Notes: a model not told the origin generated them from the letters alone. Shown: positions 23,742 through 32,141, counted from the stretch's first letter. The stretch is 38,238 bases of DNA from CAYGLV01 sp964351025 (GCA_964351025.1 CAYGLV010000017.1:1-38238), one strand, 5' to 3'. Translations and numbers: made by a program.

Positions 23742-24379
23742 GAGAGGTCGATTCTGTCTTCGGGGAGCAGCTCCAGTCGCCTCTCGCGCTCCGCGTCGAG
23801 CATCGCGCGCATCGTCTCTCCCATCGTCTCACCCGGGTACGCCCAGATCGCGGGGTGGACGAGCAGCTGCAGCCAGGGAAAGGCGCCGGCGGCGAGCTCG
23901 TCGTGGGGGCAGCCGTGGCGCCAGCGCTGGTTCGAGTCGGACCGGTACGTCGCGGGGTCGAACCACGGAGGTGCCATCACGTTGAGCGCGCCTTCGACTG
24001 GGCGCGTCATGTACTCGGAGTCTGGGTTGTGCCAGGCGAGCACAGGGTCGAAGCGGTCGTCGAAGGGTGCGTTTGGCCAGACGGCGTGCAGGCCGACGGT
24101 ATGGCCGAGCTCGCGCAGGCGGGCGATCGCAGCTACACCCTCGCTGGAGGCGAGGTTGTAGAAGACCGACTCGGTCATCAAGAAGTACGTCGCCGTTGCC
24201 CCGGCCTGGGCCTCGAGCTCGGCCATGCGCAGAGCCGCGTCGAGGGAGAGGTCAACATCGTGGCGCAGGAAGAGATCGCCTGCCGCAGGCCCCGCGCCGA
24301 AGGCGGTGAAGCGGTAGCCGCCCGCCTTCGCGGCGTCGAGCAGCTCCGCGTAGTGGCCGAGATCGAAGCGGCAGCTCAT
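23738..24379 (-). CDS. Polysaccharide deacetylase-like protein
   Basis: 213 residues. The motif LRHDVDLSLDAALRMAELE resembles the catalytic Asp and metal Asp of the NodB homology domain, and LGHTVGLHAVW resembles the metal His motif. The fold is short and irregular compared with classical chitin deacetylases, as in carbohydrate esterase 4-like proteins of glycan clusters. It overlaps ATP-grasp genes on both sides by 4 nt, so it probably works on the same sugar or peptide-sugar intermediate. Confidence 0.8.
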   Translation of the reverse strand: MSCRFDLGHYAELLDAAKAGGYRFTAFGAGPAAGDLFLRHDVDLSLDAALRMAELEAQAGATATYFLMTESVFYNLASSEGVAAIARLRELGHTVGLHAVWPNAPFDDRFDPVLAWHNPDSEYMTRPVEGALNVMAPPWFDPATYRSDSNQRWRHGCPHDELAAGAFPWLQLLVHPAIWAYPGETMGETMRAMLDAERERRLELLPEDRIDLS

Positions 24380-25587
24380 TCCTCGACCTCGACATCGAGC
24401 AGCTTCGCCGCGCCCTCGGCGCGCTCGAGGGCCTCTGGGGTCGTCTGCCCGTACGCGATCACGTAGCCGCGCCTGTCGCCGTCGAGCCGTACCGGCCGGA
24501 TCGTCTCCCCGACCTGAAGGTAGAGCTCGGCTTGCGCGACGCCGGGCGCTGCCGAGACGCGCTCGAGCCCGTCGACGCGTACGACCCTCCCCGTCGGCAA
24601 GGAGCCGGGCTGCGCGGTGAAGAACCGGATCACGAGCGGCTGGGTGAACTTGGGCAAAGCGATGTCGTCCGGCACGTTCTCGCCCAGCGCCTGGCGCAGC
24701 GCGATCTCCACGAGGTCCACGCCGACCGCGTGGCGAACGAGGTCGGCCATCTGCCCTCCGGGAATGCGCGCCGCCACCTCGACGACGCCGATCTCGCCGC
24801 CGTCCGAGACGATCAACTGCGGGAAGGCGATGCCGTCACGCAGGCCGAGCGCGCGCACGGCGGCCGCGGCGACCCTCTCCGCCTCGGCGAGCGTGTCGCC
24901 GTAGATCGAGGCGGGGTACACGTGGATCCAGCCGACTCCAAAGCCGATGCCGGGCGGTCGCAGCCGGTCGGAGAGCGTGAGCACGAGCGGCTCGCCGTCC
25001 CTGACGACGACGATCCCGTTCAACTCGAGGCCCTCTTGGAAGCTCTCGACGATCGCCTCGTGCGTCGGTGATTCTGCGAGCGCGGCGTGGAGGCTCCGCT
25101 CGAGGTCGCCGCCCGACTCGAGCCGAAAGACGCCGCGCTGCCCGCCGGAGTCGGCGGGCTTGAGCACAGCAGGGAGCCCCGTCGTCTCGAGGGCAGCGCG
25201 GCCCTCGCGCAGGTCGCGAACGGCGGCGAAGCGCGGCTGCGGCACGCCGGCGTCGGCGAGCGTGCGGCGCATCGCGATCTTGTGCGTCATCAGGTGCGCT
25301 GTCGGGCTACCGATTCCGGGGAGGCCGAGCGCCTCGGCCACGGCGGCGACGATCGGGACCGCGCGGTCGGCCGAGACCGTGAGGATGCCGTCCACGGCGT
25401 GGCGGCGGCCGGCCTCGATCGCTGCGGCGACGTCGGCGAAGTCCACCACCTCTGCGACGTCGGCCTCCTGCAGGCCGGGCGCGCCCTCGTTGCGGTCGAT
25501 CGCCACGACGCGCAGGCCCCGCGCGCGGGCCTGGGCGATGGCGCGCCGCTGGTGGCGGCCCGCGCCGATGAAGAGAACGGTCTTCAC
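24376..25587 (-). CDS. ATP-grasp ligase (paralogue of 33155-34381)
   Basis: 403 residues from GTG 25587. An N-terminal Rossmann-like part (VLFIGAGRHQRRAIAQA), the ATP-grasp core (LPAVLKPADSGGQRGVF, then IVESFQEGLELNGIVV), the metal site (GVVEVAARIPGGQ) and a C-terminal domain (AELYLQVGETI, GYVIAYGQTTPEALERA). It belongs to the carboxylate-amine ligase group that includes PurK/PurT-like and sugar-decorating enzymes. It is the first gene of the minus-strand operon, and a TAGCAT -10 lies 8 nt upstream of its start. It shares domain order and several motifs with the protein at 33155. Confidence 0.9.
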   Translation of the reverse strand: MKTVLFIGAGRHQRRAIAQARARGLRVVAIDRNEGAPGLQEADVAEVVDFADVAAAIEAGRRHAVDGILTVSADRAVPIVAAVAEALGLPGIGSPTAHLMTHKIAMRRTLADAGVPQPRFAAVRDLREGRAALETTGLPAVLKPADSGGQRGVFRLESGGDLERSLHAALAESPTHEAIVESFQEGLELNGIVVVRDGEPLVLTLSDRLRPPGIGFGVGWIHVYPASIYGDTLAEAERVAAAAVRALGLRDGIAFPQLIVSDGGEIGVVEVAARIPGGQMADLVRHAVGVDLVEIALRQALGENVPDDIALPKFTQPLVIRFFTAQPGSLPTGRVVRVDGLERVSAAPGVAQAELYLQVGETIRPVRLDGDRRGYVIAYGQTTPEALERAEGAAKLLDVEVEE

Positions 25588-25595
25588 GGCGCCCG

Positions 25596-25601
25596 ATGCT
25601 A
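25596..25601 (-). promoter_or_regulatory. -10 box of the leaderless ATP-grasp operon
   Basis: On the minus strand TAGCAT precedes the GTG start at 25587 by 8 nt with no Shine-Dalgarno, fitting a leaderless message for the five-gene operon 25587-20222. Confidence 0.45.
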
Positions 25602-25662
25602 TCGGCGCGCATCATCAGATTGAGGAATCGCCCTCCGGCTCGACACGGCCGAAGATTGAGGC

Positions 25663-25788
25663 ATGAGGTTCTCGGCCGTCCTGTTGCTCGTCCTGCTCGC
25701 GCTCACGGTGACGACGACCGTTCAGGCGATGCGGGCGTCACCCGTCGGCACGCAGCCCGTCGGGGCCGCCGCGCAGCCGGCCGGCTGA
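25663..25788 (+). CDS. Small hypothetical secreted or membrane peptide, 41 residues
   Basis: ATG 25663 opens a 41-codon frame: MRFSAVLLLVLLALTVTTT, then VQAMRASPVGTQPVGAAA and a short Pro/Gly end. The first 20 residues are a textbook hydrophobic signal or anchor, followed by an Ala/Pro/Gly tail. TTGAGGC upstream is a weak ribosome site. It fills most of the 231-nt gap between the divergent ATP-grasp and SDR genes. No family is recognised; it may be chance. Confidence 0.4.
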   Translation: MRFSAVLLLVLLALTVTTTVQAMRASPVGTQPVGAAAQPAG

Positions 25789-25806
25789 CGCTCGGGCGCG
25801 CCCCGC

Positions 25807-25812
25807 TAGACT
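25807..25812 (+). promoter_or_regulatory. -10 box of the leaderless SDR operon
   Basis: TAGACT ends 6 nt before GTG 25819. CTGACG at 25785-25790 could be the -35, with a 16-nt spacer. No Shine-Dalgarno is present, so the SDR-DegT-MMPL message is probably leaderless. Confidence 0.5.
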
Positions 25813-25818
25813 CGCCGC

Positions 25819-26784
25819 GTGCCTCTCAGCGGCAAGCGGATCCTCATCACCGGTGGCGCCGGCTTCATCGGCACGGCGCTGGCGCGGCGGCTGGTGGACG
25901 AGAACGAGGTCGTCGCGCTGGACAACCTCCATCGGGATGCCCTCACCGGCACGGACCTCGCGGCGCATCCCAACTTCACCTTCCACGCAGCCGACGTGCT
26001 CGACGCCGACCGTGTGCGCGAGCTCGCCGTCGGCGCCACACACCTCGTCCACGCTGCGGCGATCGCGGGCGTGGACACTGTCCTCCAGAGCCCGGTGCGC
26101 ACGATGCGCGTCAACGTGATCGGCACGTACAACGTGCTCGAGGCCGCGCTCGCGACCCTTGGCACCATCGAGCGCTTCCTCGATTTCTCGACGAGCGAGG
26201 TCTTCGGCACGCACGCCTACAACGTGAAAGAGGGCCAGGTCTCCACGATCGGCTCCGTCGGCGAGGCACGCTGGACGTACGCTGTCTCGAAGCTCGCGGG
26301 TGAGCACATGGCGCACGCCTACCACGACGAGCTCGGCCTCCCGACGGTGACCGTTCATCCGTTCAACGTCTACGGGCCCGGCCAGATCGGTGGCGGCGCG
26401 ATCCGCGCGTTCATCGAGACGGCGCTTGCCGGGCGCGACCTGACCGTTCACGGTGACGGCTCGCAGATCCGTGCCTGGTGCTACGTCGAGGACATGATCG
26501 AGGCGCTGCTGCTCTGCCTCGAGCGGCCGGAGGCGGTCGGTCAGGCTTTCAACATCGGCAACGCCCGCTCCGCCGTCACGATCTACGACCTCGCACAGCG
26601 CGTGCAGCGGCTCTCCGGCTCCCCGGGCGAGATCGTCTTCCAGCCCCTTCATTACGCCGATGTCGAGCTGCGCATTCCGAACGTCGAGAAGGCGCGCGAG
26701 CTGCTCGGCTGGGCGGCAAAGGTCGATCTCGATGAGGGGATCGAGCGCACGATCGCCTGGTATCGCGAGAAGCTCCAGGCGTGA
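25819..26784 (+). CDS. NAD-dependent sugar epimerase/dehydratase (extended SDR)
   Basis: 321 residues. The Rossmann motif GGAGFIG is at 12-18. The catalytic Tyr154 and Lys158 lie in TYAVSKLAGE, with the Ser/Thr partner in DFSTSEVFG. The C-terminal sugar part includes HPFNVYGPGQIGGGAI and GWAAKVDLDEGIERTI. The family interconverts or oxidises nucleotide sugars; the STSEVFG form is common in UDP-glucuronate decarboxylase-like and 4-epimerase-like enzymes. The stop overlaps the aminotransferase GTG, so a 4-keto sugar may pass from one enzyme to the other. Confidence 0.9.
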   Translation: MPLSGKRILITGGAGFIGTALARRLVDENEVVALDNLHRDALTGTDLAAHPNFTFHAADVLDADRVRELAVGATHLVHAAAIAGVDTVLQSPVRTMRVNVIGTYNVLEAALATLGTIERFLDFSTSEVFGTHAYNVKEGQVSTIGSVGEARWTYAVSKLAGEHMAHAYHDELGLPTVTVHPFNVYGPGQIGGGAIRAFIETALAGRDLTVHGDGSQIRAWCYVEDMIEALLLCLERPEAVGQAFNIGNARSAVTIYDLAQRVQRLSGSPGEIVFQPLHYADVELRIPNVEKARELLGWAAKVDLDEGIERTIAWYREKLQA

Positions 26785-27848
26785 GCCGGATCCGCCTCGC
26801 GTGGCCTGACGTCGGGGCCGAGGAGCTCGCCGCCGTCGCCGAGGTGCTCGAGAGCGGGGCGCTGACGATGGGGACGCGAGTCCCGGCGTTCGAGGAGCTC
26901 CTGGCGGCGGCCTGCGGCGTGCCGCATGCGGTCGCCGTCTCCTCCGGCACCGCGGCCCTTCATCTCGCCGTGCTCGCACTGGGGATCGGGCCCGGCGATG
27001 AGGTCGTCGTTCCCGCCTACACCTTCCCGGCGACTGCCAACGCCGTCCAGCTCTGCGGCGCGAGAGCGGTGCTCTGCGACGTGGATCCGGAGACGTTCAA
27101 CCTCGATCTCGCACGGCTGCCTGACGCGCTGTCGCCGAGAACCAAGGCCGTGCTCGCCGTGCACCTGTTTGGGCGGCCGCTCTTCTGGGAGGCCCTGGAG
27201 GCCCTCGTGCCGGACGGTGTCGCGCTCGTCGAGGACGCCGCCGGCGCGCTCGGCGCGTACCACCGCGGCCGACCGTGCGGCTCGCTCGGCGTCATGGGCT
27301 GCCTCTCCTTCCACCCCCGCAAGATCGTGACGACGGGCGAGGGCGGTGCCGTGACGACGGCGGACCCGGAGCTCGCCGCTGCCGCCCGCCGTCTCCGCCA
27401 CCACGGCATCGTTTCGAGCGGCGACTTCGACATCCCGCAGCCGGGGCTCAACTACCGTCTTTCGGACATCCTGTGCGCGGTCGGCATTCCGCAGGTGCGC
27501 CGTCTCGAGGAGCTCCACGCCGCCCGAGCCCGGGTCGCCGCCGGCTACACGGAGCGGCTCGCGGACCTCGTCGAGACGCCCGCCGCCGAGGACGGCGACC
27601 GGCACGGCTGGCAGGCGTACGTCGTTCGTATCGCCCGCCGCGACGAGGCACTCACGTCGCTGCGGGCGCAGGGGATCGAGGCGCAGATCGGCACGTACGC
27701 TCTGCACCGGCTCTCGGCCTACCGCGATCGGGGAACCTTCCCGGGGGCGGACGCAGCCTTTGAGCGTGCGCTCGCGCTGCCGTTCCACTCGAGACTCTCC
27801 GACGGAGATCTCGACCGTGTCGCGGCCGCGCTCGCGGCGTTCGCCTGA
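26781..27848 (+). CDS. DegT/DnrJ/EryC1/StrS sugar aminotransferase
   Basis: 355 residues. The fold-type I PLP enzyme motifs are VSSGTAALHLAVLALGIGPGDEV (in parts), TFPATANAV, VEDAAGALGA, and the PLP lysine Lys181 in SFHPRKIVTTGEGG. The family transfers an amino group to a keto nucleotide sugar. GTGA overlap with the SDR gene and direct contact with the MMPL gene put it in a three-gene operon. It resembles the DegT protein at 34365 in the N-terminal half. Confidence 0.93.
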   Translation: MSRIRLAWPDVGAEELAAVAEVLESGALTMGTRVPAFEELLAAACGVPHAVAVSSGTAALHLAVLALGIGPGDEVVVPAYTFPATANAVQLCGARAVLCDVDPETFNLDLARLPDALSPRTKAVLAVHLFGRPLFWEALEALVPDGVALVEDAAGALGAYHRGRPCGSLGVMGCLSFHPRKIVTTGEGGAVTTADPELAAAARRLRHHGIVSSGDFDIPQPGLNYRLSDILCAVGIPQVRRLEELHAARARVAAGYTERLADLVETPAAEDGDRHGWQAYVVRIARRDEALTSLRAQGIEAQIGTYALHRLSAYRDRGTFPGADAAFERALALPFHSRLSDGDLDRVAAALAAFA

Positions 27849-29876
27849 GTGATCGCGAACTTCGCGTTCCGGCGGGCGCGGTGGATTCTCGCTGCGACTG
27901 CGGCGTTCGCCGCGCTCGCAGGAACGCTGGGCGGCCCCGTGGCGGGGCTGATGAAGACGAGCCCGGGTGCGAACTTCCGTGACCCCGGCTCGGAGAGCGT
28001 CGAGGCGTCCAGGCGTCTCGAGAGCTGGACCGGGGTGGATCCGGACGTCGGCCTCGTCGTCCGCGTCGAGCCGGCCCAGCGCGCCCGCGTCGAGCGGGAG
28101 CTCCGCGCGGAGCCCACGGTTGCGCTCGTCCGCCCGCTCGACGGGCGGTACCTCGTTGCGTTCTTCCGCCCGGTCGGCGCCGAGGCGCGCACGGACGGCG
28201 CCGAGCGGCTGCTCGACCGGCTCGACGGCGAGCCGGGTGTGCTGCTCGGCGGCGCGGCTGTCGCCGGCAGCCAGATCAGCGAGATCGTGCAGCGGGATCT
28301 TCTCCGCGCCGAGCTGATCGCGTTTCCGCTCTTGCTCCTGCTCTCGTTCTGGGTCTTCCGCGGGCTCGTCGCGGCTCTGCTGCCTCCGCTCGTGGGAGCG
28401 GTCTCGGTCGCCGGGACGCTGCTCTTGCTGCGTGCGCTCGTCGAGGTTACGGAGCTTTCGATCTTCGCCCTCAACCTCGTCACGGGCCTCGGGCTCGGGC
28501 TGGCGATCGACTACAGCCTGCTCGTCGTCTCTCGCTACCGGGAAGAACTGGAACGGCACGGGCCGGGGCTCGAGGCGCTGCGGGAGACGATGTCCACGGC
28601 GGGACGGACGATTCTGTTCTCGGCCCTGACGGTGTCGGCGGCACTCGCCGCACTACTCGTCTTCCCGCAGAGGTTCCTCTATTCGATGGGAATCGGCGGC
28701 ATGTTGACGCCGCTGCTGGCCGCAGCGACGGCTCTCGTCGCGCTGCCGGCGGCGCTCGCTCTGCTCGGGTCGCGTGTGAACGCGCTCGCGCCCGCGCGCT
28801 GGCAGCGCCCGCCGTCGGCCGGCAACTGGGAGCGGCTTGCCAGGTTCGTCATGCGCCGGCCGCTCCTCGTCGCGGCGGCCGCCGCCGCGCTGCTCATCGC
28901 GATCGGGTCGCCGTTCCTCGGCATCCGCTTCACCGGTGTCGACGCGAGCGTGCTGCCGCGCGAGACAAGCGCCCGGCAGGTCTCGGACGCGGTTGCGCGC
29001 GACTTCGACCCGAGCCGCACGAGTCCGGTCTACATCGCCGCCGACGGGGCGACGGCGGCCGAGATGGAGATCTATCGAGCCCAGGTGCGGGAGCTGGCTC
29101 CGCGTGTGCTGGCGCCGGAGCCGTTCGGCGGCGGGCGCTGGCGGCTCCAGCTCTACACCGGGGCGAAGGCGCTCGACGATCGCAGCCGCGACGTCGTGCG
29201 CGAGATCCGGATGCTCGCCCCGCCGTTCGATGCTGCAGTCGGTGGCGCTGCGGCGTCGTTCGAGGATCAGCAGTCGAGCCTCAAGGCGCATCTCCCGTGG
29301 GCGCTCGGGCTGATCGCCGCCACGACGCTCGCGCTCCTCTTCCTGATGACCGGCTCGCTGCTCCTGCCGTTGAAGGCGCTGCTCATGAACGCGCTCACGC
29401 TCGCGGCCGCGTTCGGGCTGCTGGTGCTCGTGTTTCAAGACGGACGGCTCGAAGGGCTGCTCGGGTACACGAGCCAGGGAGCGCTCGAATCCACGCAGCC
29501 GATCCTCCTGTTCGCCGTCGCGTTCGGGCTCTCGACCGACTACGGCGTCTTCCTGCTCTCACGGATCAAGGAGCACCACGACCTCGGTGAAGCGACCGGC
29601 GAGGCCGTGGCGCACGGCCTCGAGCGCACCGGGCGGATCGTCACCGCGGCGGCTCTGCTCTTCTGCGTTGCGATCGGGACGTTTGCGACTTCGCGCATCG
29701 TCTTCATCAAGGAGTTGGCCCTCGGCATGGGAGCGGCCGTGGCGCTCGACGCGACGATCGTGCGCGCGTTGCTCGTGCCGAGCCTGATGGCGCTGCTCGG
29801 GCGCTGGAACTGGTGGGCCCCCGGCCCGCTGCGACGGCTGCATGCCCGGCTCGGACTCGGCGAGCCCGCAGCCTGA
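27849..29876 (+). CDS. MMPL family RND-type membrane transporter
   Basis: 675 residues with the RND-like double repeat. Each half has one membrane segment, a large external domain (about 40-155 and 355-475), then five membrane segments. Family motifs are VTGLGLGLAIDYSLLVVSRYREEL in the first half and AFGLSTDYGVFLLSRIKEHH in the second, which carry the proton-relay Asp residues. Such proteins export lipids or glycolipids in actinobacteria. The GTG start follows the aminotransferase stop without a gap, suggesting that it exports the amino-sugar product or its lipid carrier. Confidence 0.92.
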   Translation: MIANFAFRRARWILAATAAFAALAGTLGGPVAGLMKTSPGANFRDPGSESVEASRRLESWTGVDPDVGLVVRVEPAQRARVERELRAEPTVALVRPLDGRYLVAFFRPVGAEARTDGAERLLDRLDGEPGVLLGGAAVAGSQISEIVQRDLLRAELIAFPLLLLLSFWVFRGLVAALLPPLVGAVSVAGTLLLLRALVEVTELSIFALNLVTGLGLGLAIDYSLLVVSRYREELERHGPGLEALRETMSTAGRTILFSALTVSAALAALLVFPQRFLYSMGIGGMLTPLLAAATALVALPAALALLGSRVNALAPARWQRPPSAGNWERLARFVMRRPLLVAAAAAALLIAIGSPFLGIRFTGVDASVLPRETSARQVSDAVARDFDPSRTSPVYIAADGATAAEMEIYRAQVRELAPRVLAPEPFGGGRWRLQLYTGAKALDDRSRDVVREIRMLAPPFDAAVGGAAASFEDQQSSLKAHLPWALGLIAATTLALLFLMTGSLLLPLKALLMNALTLAAAFGLLVLVFQDGRLEGLLGYTSQGALESTQPILLFAVAFGLSTDYGVFLLSRIKEHHDLGEATGEAVAHGLERTGRIVTAAALLFCVAIGTFATSRIVFIKELALGMGAAVALDATIVRALLVPSLMALLGRWNWWAPGPLRRLHARLGLGEPAA

Positions 29877-29908
29877 GCCGTCCGACACGTCTCGCCGGGA
29901 CACGCCCA

Positions 29909-30040
29909 GGGTCTGACTCCTCGTACCGCCGGTGCCAGACACGGGGCGTGGCCCGCCGCGACGTGTCCAGCTCTTACGTGTCCAGGGGTCTGACCCTTGA
30001 CGTTGCCGCTAGAGACGACGACGTTGCCGCTAGAGACGAC
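29909..30040. repeat. Short repeat cluster with a 21-bp tandem duplication
   Basis: The 153-nt interval after the MMPL gene holds short repeats. GGTCTGAC occurs twice, the second as GGGTC-T-GACCC, a perfect dyad. ACGTGTCCAG occurs at 29961-29970 and 29976-29985. A 21-bp unit is present twice head to tail at 29999-30019 and 30020-30040, and the second copy contains the stop codon of the minus-strand DUF402 gene. It may act as a convergent terminator or be an interspersed repeat. Confidence 0.55.
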
Positions 30041-30656
30041 GGTTCCAGTCCTCGGGGAGCTGGGGCAGGGGCCAGGCAGGGTGCGGGCGCCACTCCTCCC
30101 AGCCGTCGCAGAACGGAGGCGCCCAGGCTTCGATCAGCGCGGCGACGCGCTCGCCCTCGGCACGGATCTCGCGCGCGAGCATCGAGTCGACGGCGCCGAG
30201 CTCGACCGCAGCCGCCAGCTCGCCCTCGTCCTTCCATTCCCACGAGCGATCGGGGTCGACGCAGATGTCCAGCACGTGGTCGCGCGTGTCCATTCCGCGG
30301 TCGTGCCAGCGGTGGCGCTCCTCGAGGTTCACGTACCAGCCCCAGAATTCGCCGCCCTCGTGCCAGAAGAGCCAGATCGAGTGGGAACCGTCGAGCGGCA
30401 CCAGCTTGAGGGTGCCGGCGCCACCCCATATGTCGGGCGCAGTGCTTCGGGCGCCGAGCAGCTGCTCGGCAAGCGGTACGGCCCGGAGCGGCCGGCCGTC
30501 TGCGAGCGAGGGCCTCACGATCGGCGTTCCAGCGGGCAGGTAGGCGGCGAGGTACTCGGCTCCGACGACGACGACCCGCAGCGGCCTCGCACCCTCGATG
30601 CCGCCGTTCCGGCCGAGGTAGCGCATGAGGATCTGGTCTCCGGGCCGCCAGCGCAC
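30030..30656 (-). CDS. DUF402 domain protein (nucleoside di/triphosphatase-like)
   Basis: 208 residues from GTG 30656. The family core is clear: LFWHEGGEFWGWYVNLEER (in parts), GMDTRDHVLDICVDPD and WEWKDEGEL. DUF402 members include a staphylococcal nucleoside tri/diphosphatase and FomD, both metal-dependent phosphohydrolases, so a nucleotide or phosphonate/phosphate ester substrate is likely. The reading frame is open far upstream, but only the GTG is preceded by a -10 (TACACT, 7 nt before) and gives the normal start VRWRPGDQ. It lies divergent from GT2. Confidence 0.85.
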   Translation of the reverse strand: MRWRPGDQILMRYLGRNGGIEGARPLRVVVVGAEYLAAYLPAGTPIVRPSLADGRPLRAVPLAEQLLGARSTAPDIWGGAGTLKLVPLDGSHSIWLFWHEGGEFWGWYVNLEERHRWHDRGMDTRDHVLDICVDPDRSWEWKDEGELAAAVELGAVDSMLAREIRAEGERVAALIEAWAPPFCDGWEEWRPHPAWPLPQLPEDWNRRL

Positions 30657-30663
30657 GGGGGCG

Positions 30664-30669
30664 AGTGTA
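30664..30669 (-). promoter_or_regulatory. -10 box of the leaderless DUF402 message
   Basis: TACACT on the minus strand ends 7 nt before the GTG start at 30656. Its complement overlaps TAGGCT (30668-30673) on the plus strand, 13 nt before the GT2 ATG, so the two divergent promoters appear to overlap. Confidence 0.45.
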
Positions 30670-30686
30670 GGCTTTTGGGCCTGCGC

Positions 30687-31655
30687 ATGGCCCAGACCGA
30701 CGTCTTTGCGGGCCGGGAGCCCGCCTCTGAGGTAGGGCCGACGCCTGACCTCTCCGTCGTCGTCACCCTGTACAACGAGGTGGGCAGCATCGAGGAGCTG
30801 TACCGCCGAGCGGCGGCCGCGCTCGACGGGCTCGGGCGCCCCTGGGAGCTGATCTTCGTGGACGACGGCTCCGGAGACGGCACGTTCGCCGCGCTCGAGC
30901 GCCTCCATGCCGCCGACCCGCGGGTCCGCGCCGTCCGCTTCAAGCGCAATTTCGGCCAGCACCCGGCGATGCACGCGGGCCTGTCACGGGCCCGGGCCGA
31001 GATCGTGATCACGATGGACGGCGACCTCCAGAACCAGCCGGAGGACATCCCGCGTCTCGTCGCTGCTGTCGAGGCGGGCTACGACGTCGCGAGCGGGCGG
31101 CGGGCGGCTCGCCACGACTCGTGGGGCCGCACGCTGCCGTCGCGGCTCATCAACGGCATGCTCCGCCGTTTTACGGGTGCCGCTATCACCGACTTCGGCT
31201 GCGCCTTCAACGCCTACCGGCGCGGCGTCGTCGAGCCGATGCTCGGCGCAATCGGGAGGCAGAAGTTCACGAAGGCGCTTATCCTCTCGGGCGGCGCGAG
31301 CGTGATCGAGGTGGATGTCGGCCACGCCGCGCGCAGCGGGCGCTCGCGCTACTCGCCGCTGCGCCTGACGCGGCTTGCGCTACATGTGCTCGCGGGCTTC
31401 TGGCCTCAACCGGTGCAATGGGCCGGTGTCGCGCTCGGCGCCATCTGCACGGTCGTTGCTACGGCGCTCAGCATCTACGGCATCGCGTACTGGGTCGAGA
31501 ACCAGGACTTTCCCGGCCCGCTCTTCGGCGGTGTCGCTGTCCTGTTCGTCCTCGGCATCCAGGGCTTCATCCTCGCGCTCGTCGGCGAGTATCTAGGCAG
31601 AATCCAGCGGGAGGTCGAAGGCAGACCTCTCTACACCATCGACAGGGAGCTCTGA
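30687..31655 (+). CDS. GT2 glycosyltransferase, DPM1/GtrB-like
   Basis: 322 residues. GT-A motifs are VVVTLYNEVGSIEELY, FVDDGSGDGT, KRNFGQHPAMHAGL and ITMDGDLQNQPEDIPRLV, typical of enzymes that move a sugar from a nucleotide donor to polyprenyl phosphate. Two C-terminal membrane segments (about 245-305) fit GtrB/ArnC-like proteins. The last 18 residues (RIQREVEGRPLYTIDREL) are encoded inside the first unit of a 194-bp tandem repeat. In copy 1 the stop is TGA, supplied by the spacer; in the copy after the gap it is TAG. Confidence 0.92.
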   Translation: MAQTDVFAGREPASEVGPTPDLSVVVTLYNEVGSIEELYRRAAAALDGLGRPWELIFVDDGSGDGTFAALERLHAADPRVRAVRFKRNFGQHPAMHAGLSRARAEIVITMDGDLQNQPEDIPRLVAAVEAGYDVASGRRAARHDSWGRTLPSRLINGMLRRFTGAAITDFGCAFNAYRRGVVEPMLGAIGRQKFTKALILSGGASVIEVDVGHAARSGRSRYSPLRLTRLALHVLAGFWPQPVQWAGVALGAICTVVATALSIYGIAYWVENQDFPGPLFGGVAVLFVLGIQGFILALVGEYLGRIQREVEGRPLYTIDREL

Positions 31656-31696
31656 TTTCAGGCAGCCACGAGCAGCGAGATGCGTCCCTCGGCGGA

Positions 31697-31713
31697 GCCG
31701 GGCTTTGCCCGGC
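31697..31713. repeat. Hairpin in the repeat spacer (7-bp stem)
   Basis: GCCGGGC-TTT-GCCCGGC is a perfect inverted repeat. The same structure recurs at 31891-31907 in the second unit. It has no T-run, so a classical intrinsic terminator is not evident. Confidence 0.6.
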
Positions 31714-31762
31714 GGGAGCCGGAGCCGCTGATCGAGCGCAGGGAGGCGTGAAGGAGGGGGCT

Positions 31763-31789
31763 CGTGGGGGAACCATGGGTTCCCCCACG
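31763..31789. repeat. Hairpin in the repeat spacer (12-bp stem)
   Basis: A perfect 12-bp stem (CGTGGGGGAACC with its complement) has the loop ATG. It recurs at 31957-31983. Stems this strong, repeated in an intergenic unit, are typical of interspersed palindromic elements or small non-autonomous elements; they can also confuse assembly. Confidence 0.65.
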
Positions 31790-32041
31790 CTGAGAATCCA
31801 GCGGGAGGTCGAAGGCAGACCTCTCTACACCATCGACAGGGAGCTCTGATTTCAGGCAGCCACGAGCAGCGAGATGCGTCCCTCGGCGGAGCCGGGCTTT
31901 GCCCGGCGGGAGCCGGAGCCGCTGATCGAGCGCAGGGAGGCGTGAAGGAGGGGGCTCGTGGGGGAACCATGGGTTCCCCCACGCTGAGAATCCAGCGGGA
32001 GGTCGAAGGCAGACCTCTCTACACCATCGACAGGGAGCTCT

Positions 32042-32141
32042 NNNNNNNNNNNNNNNNNNNNNNNNNNNNNNNNNNNNNNNNNNNNNNNNNNNNNNNNNNN
32101 NNNNNNNNNNNNNNNNNNNNNNNNNNNNNNNNNNNNNNNNN
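32042..32141. other. Assembly gap of unknown true size (100 N)
   Basis: Exactly 100 N, the usual placeholder. Both sides carry the same 55 bp, so the gap lies inside the 194-bp tandem repeat. Confidence 0.97.

Noticed and set aside
22650..24161. 503-residue plus-strand frame opposite the ATP-grasp and deacetylase genes
   Set aside because: Antisense shadow without family features; the minus-strand genes overlap in a normal operon pattern.
26652..28559. 635-residue minus-strand frame across the SDR, DegT and MMPL genes
   Set aside because: It spans three well-supported plus-strand genes and has no recognisable motif.
31654..32041. Diversity-generating retroelement or CRISPR-like array
   Set aside because: Units are identical rather than variable, there is no reverse transcriptase, template repeat or cas gene in the window, and the 194-bp period is too long for a CRISPR array.
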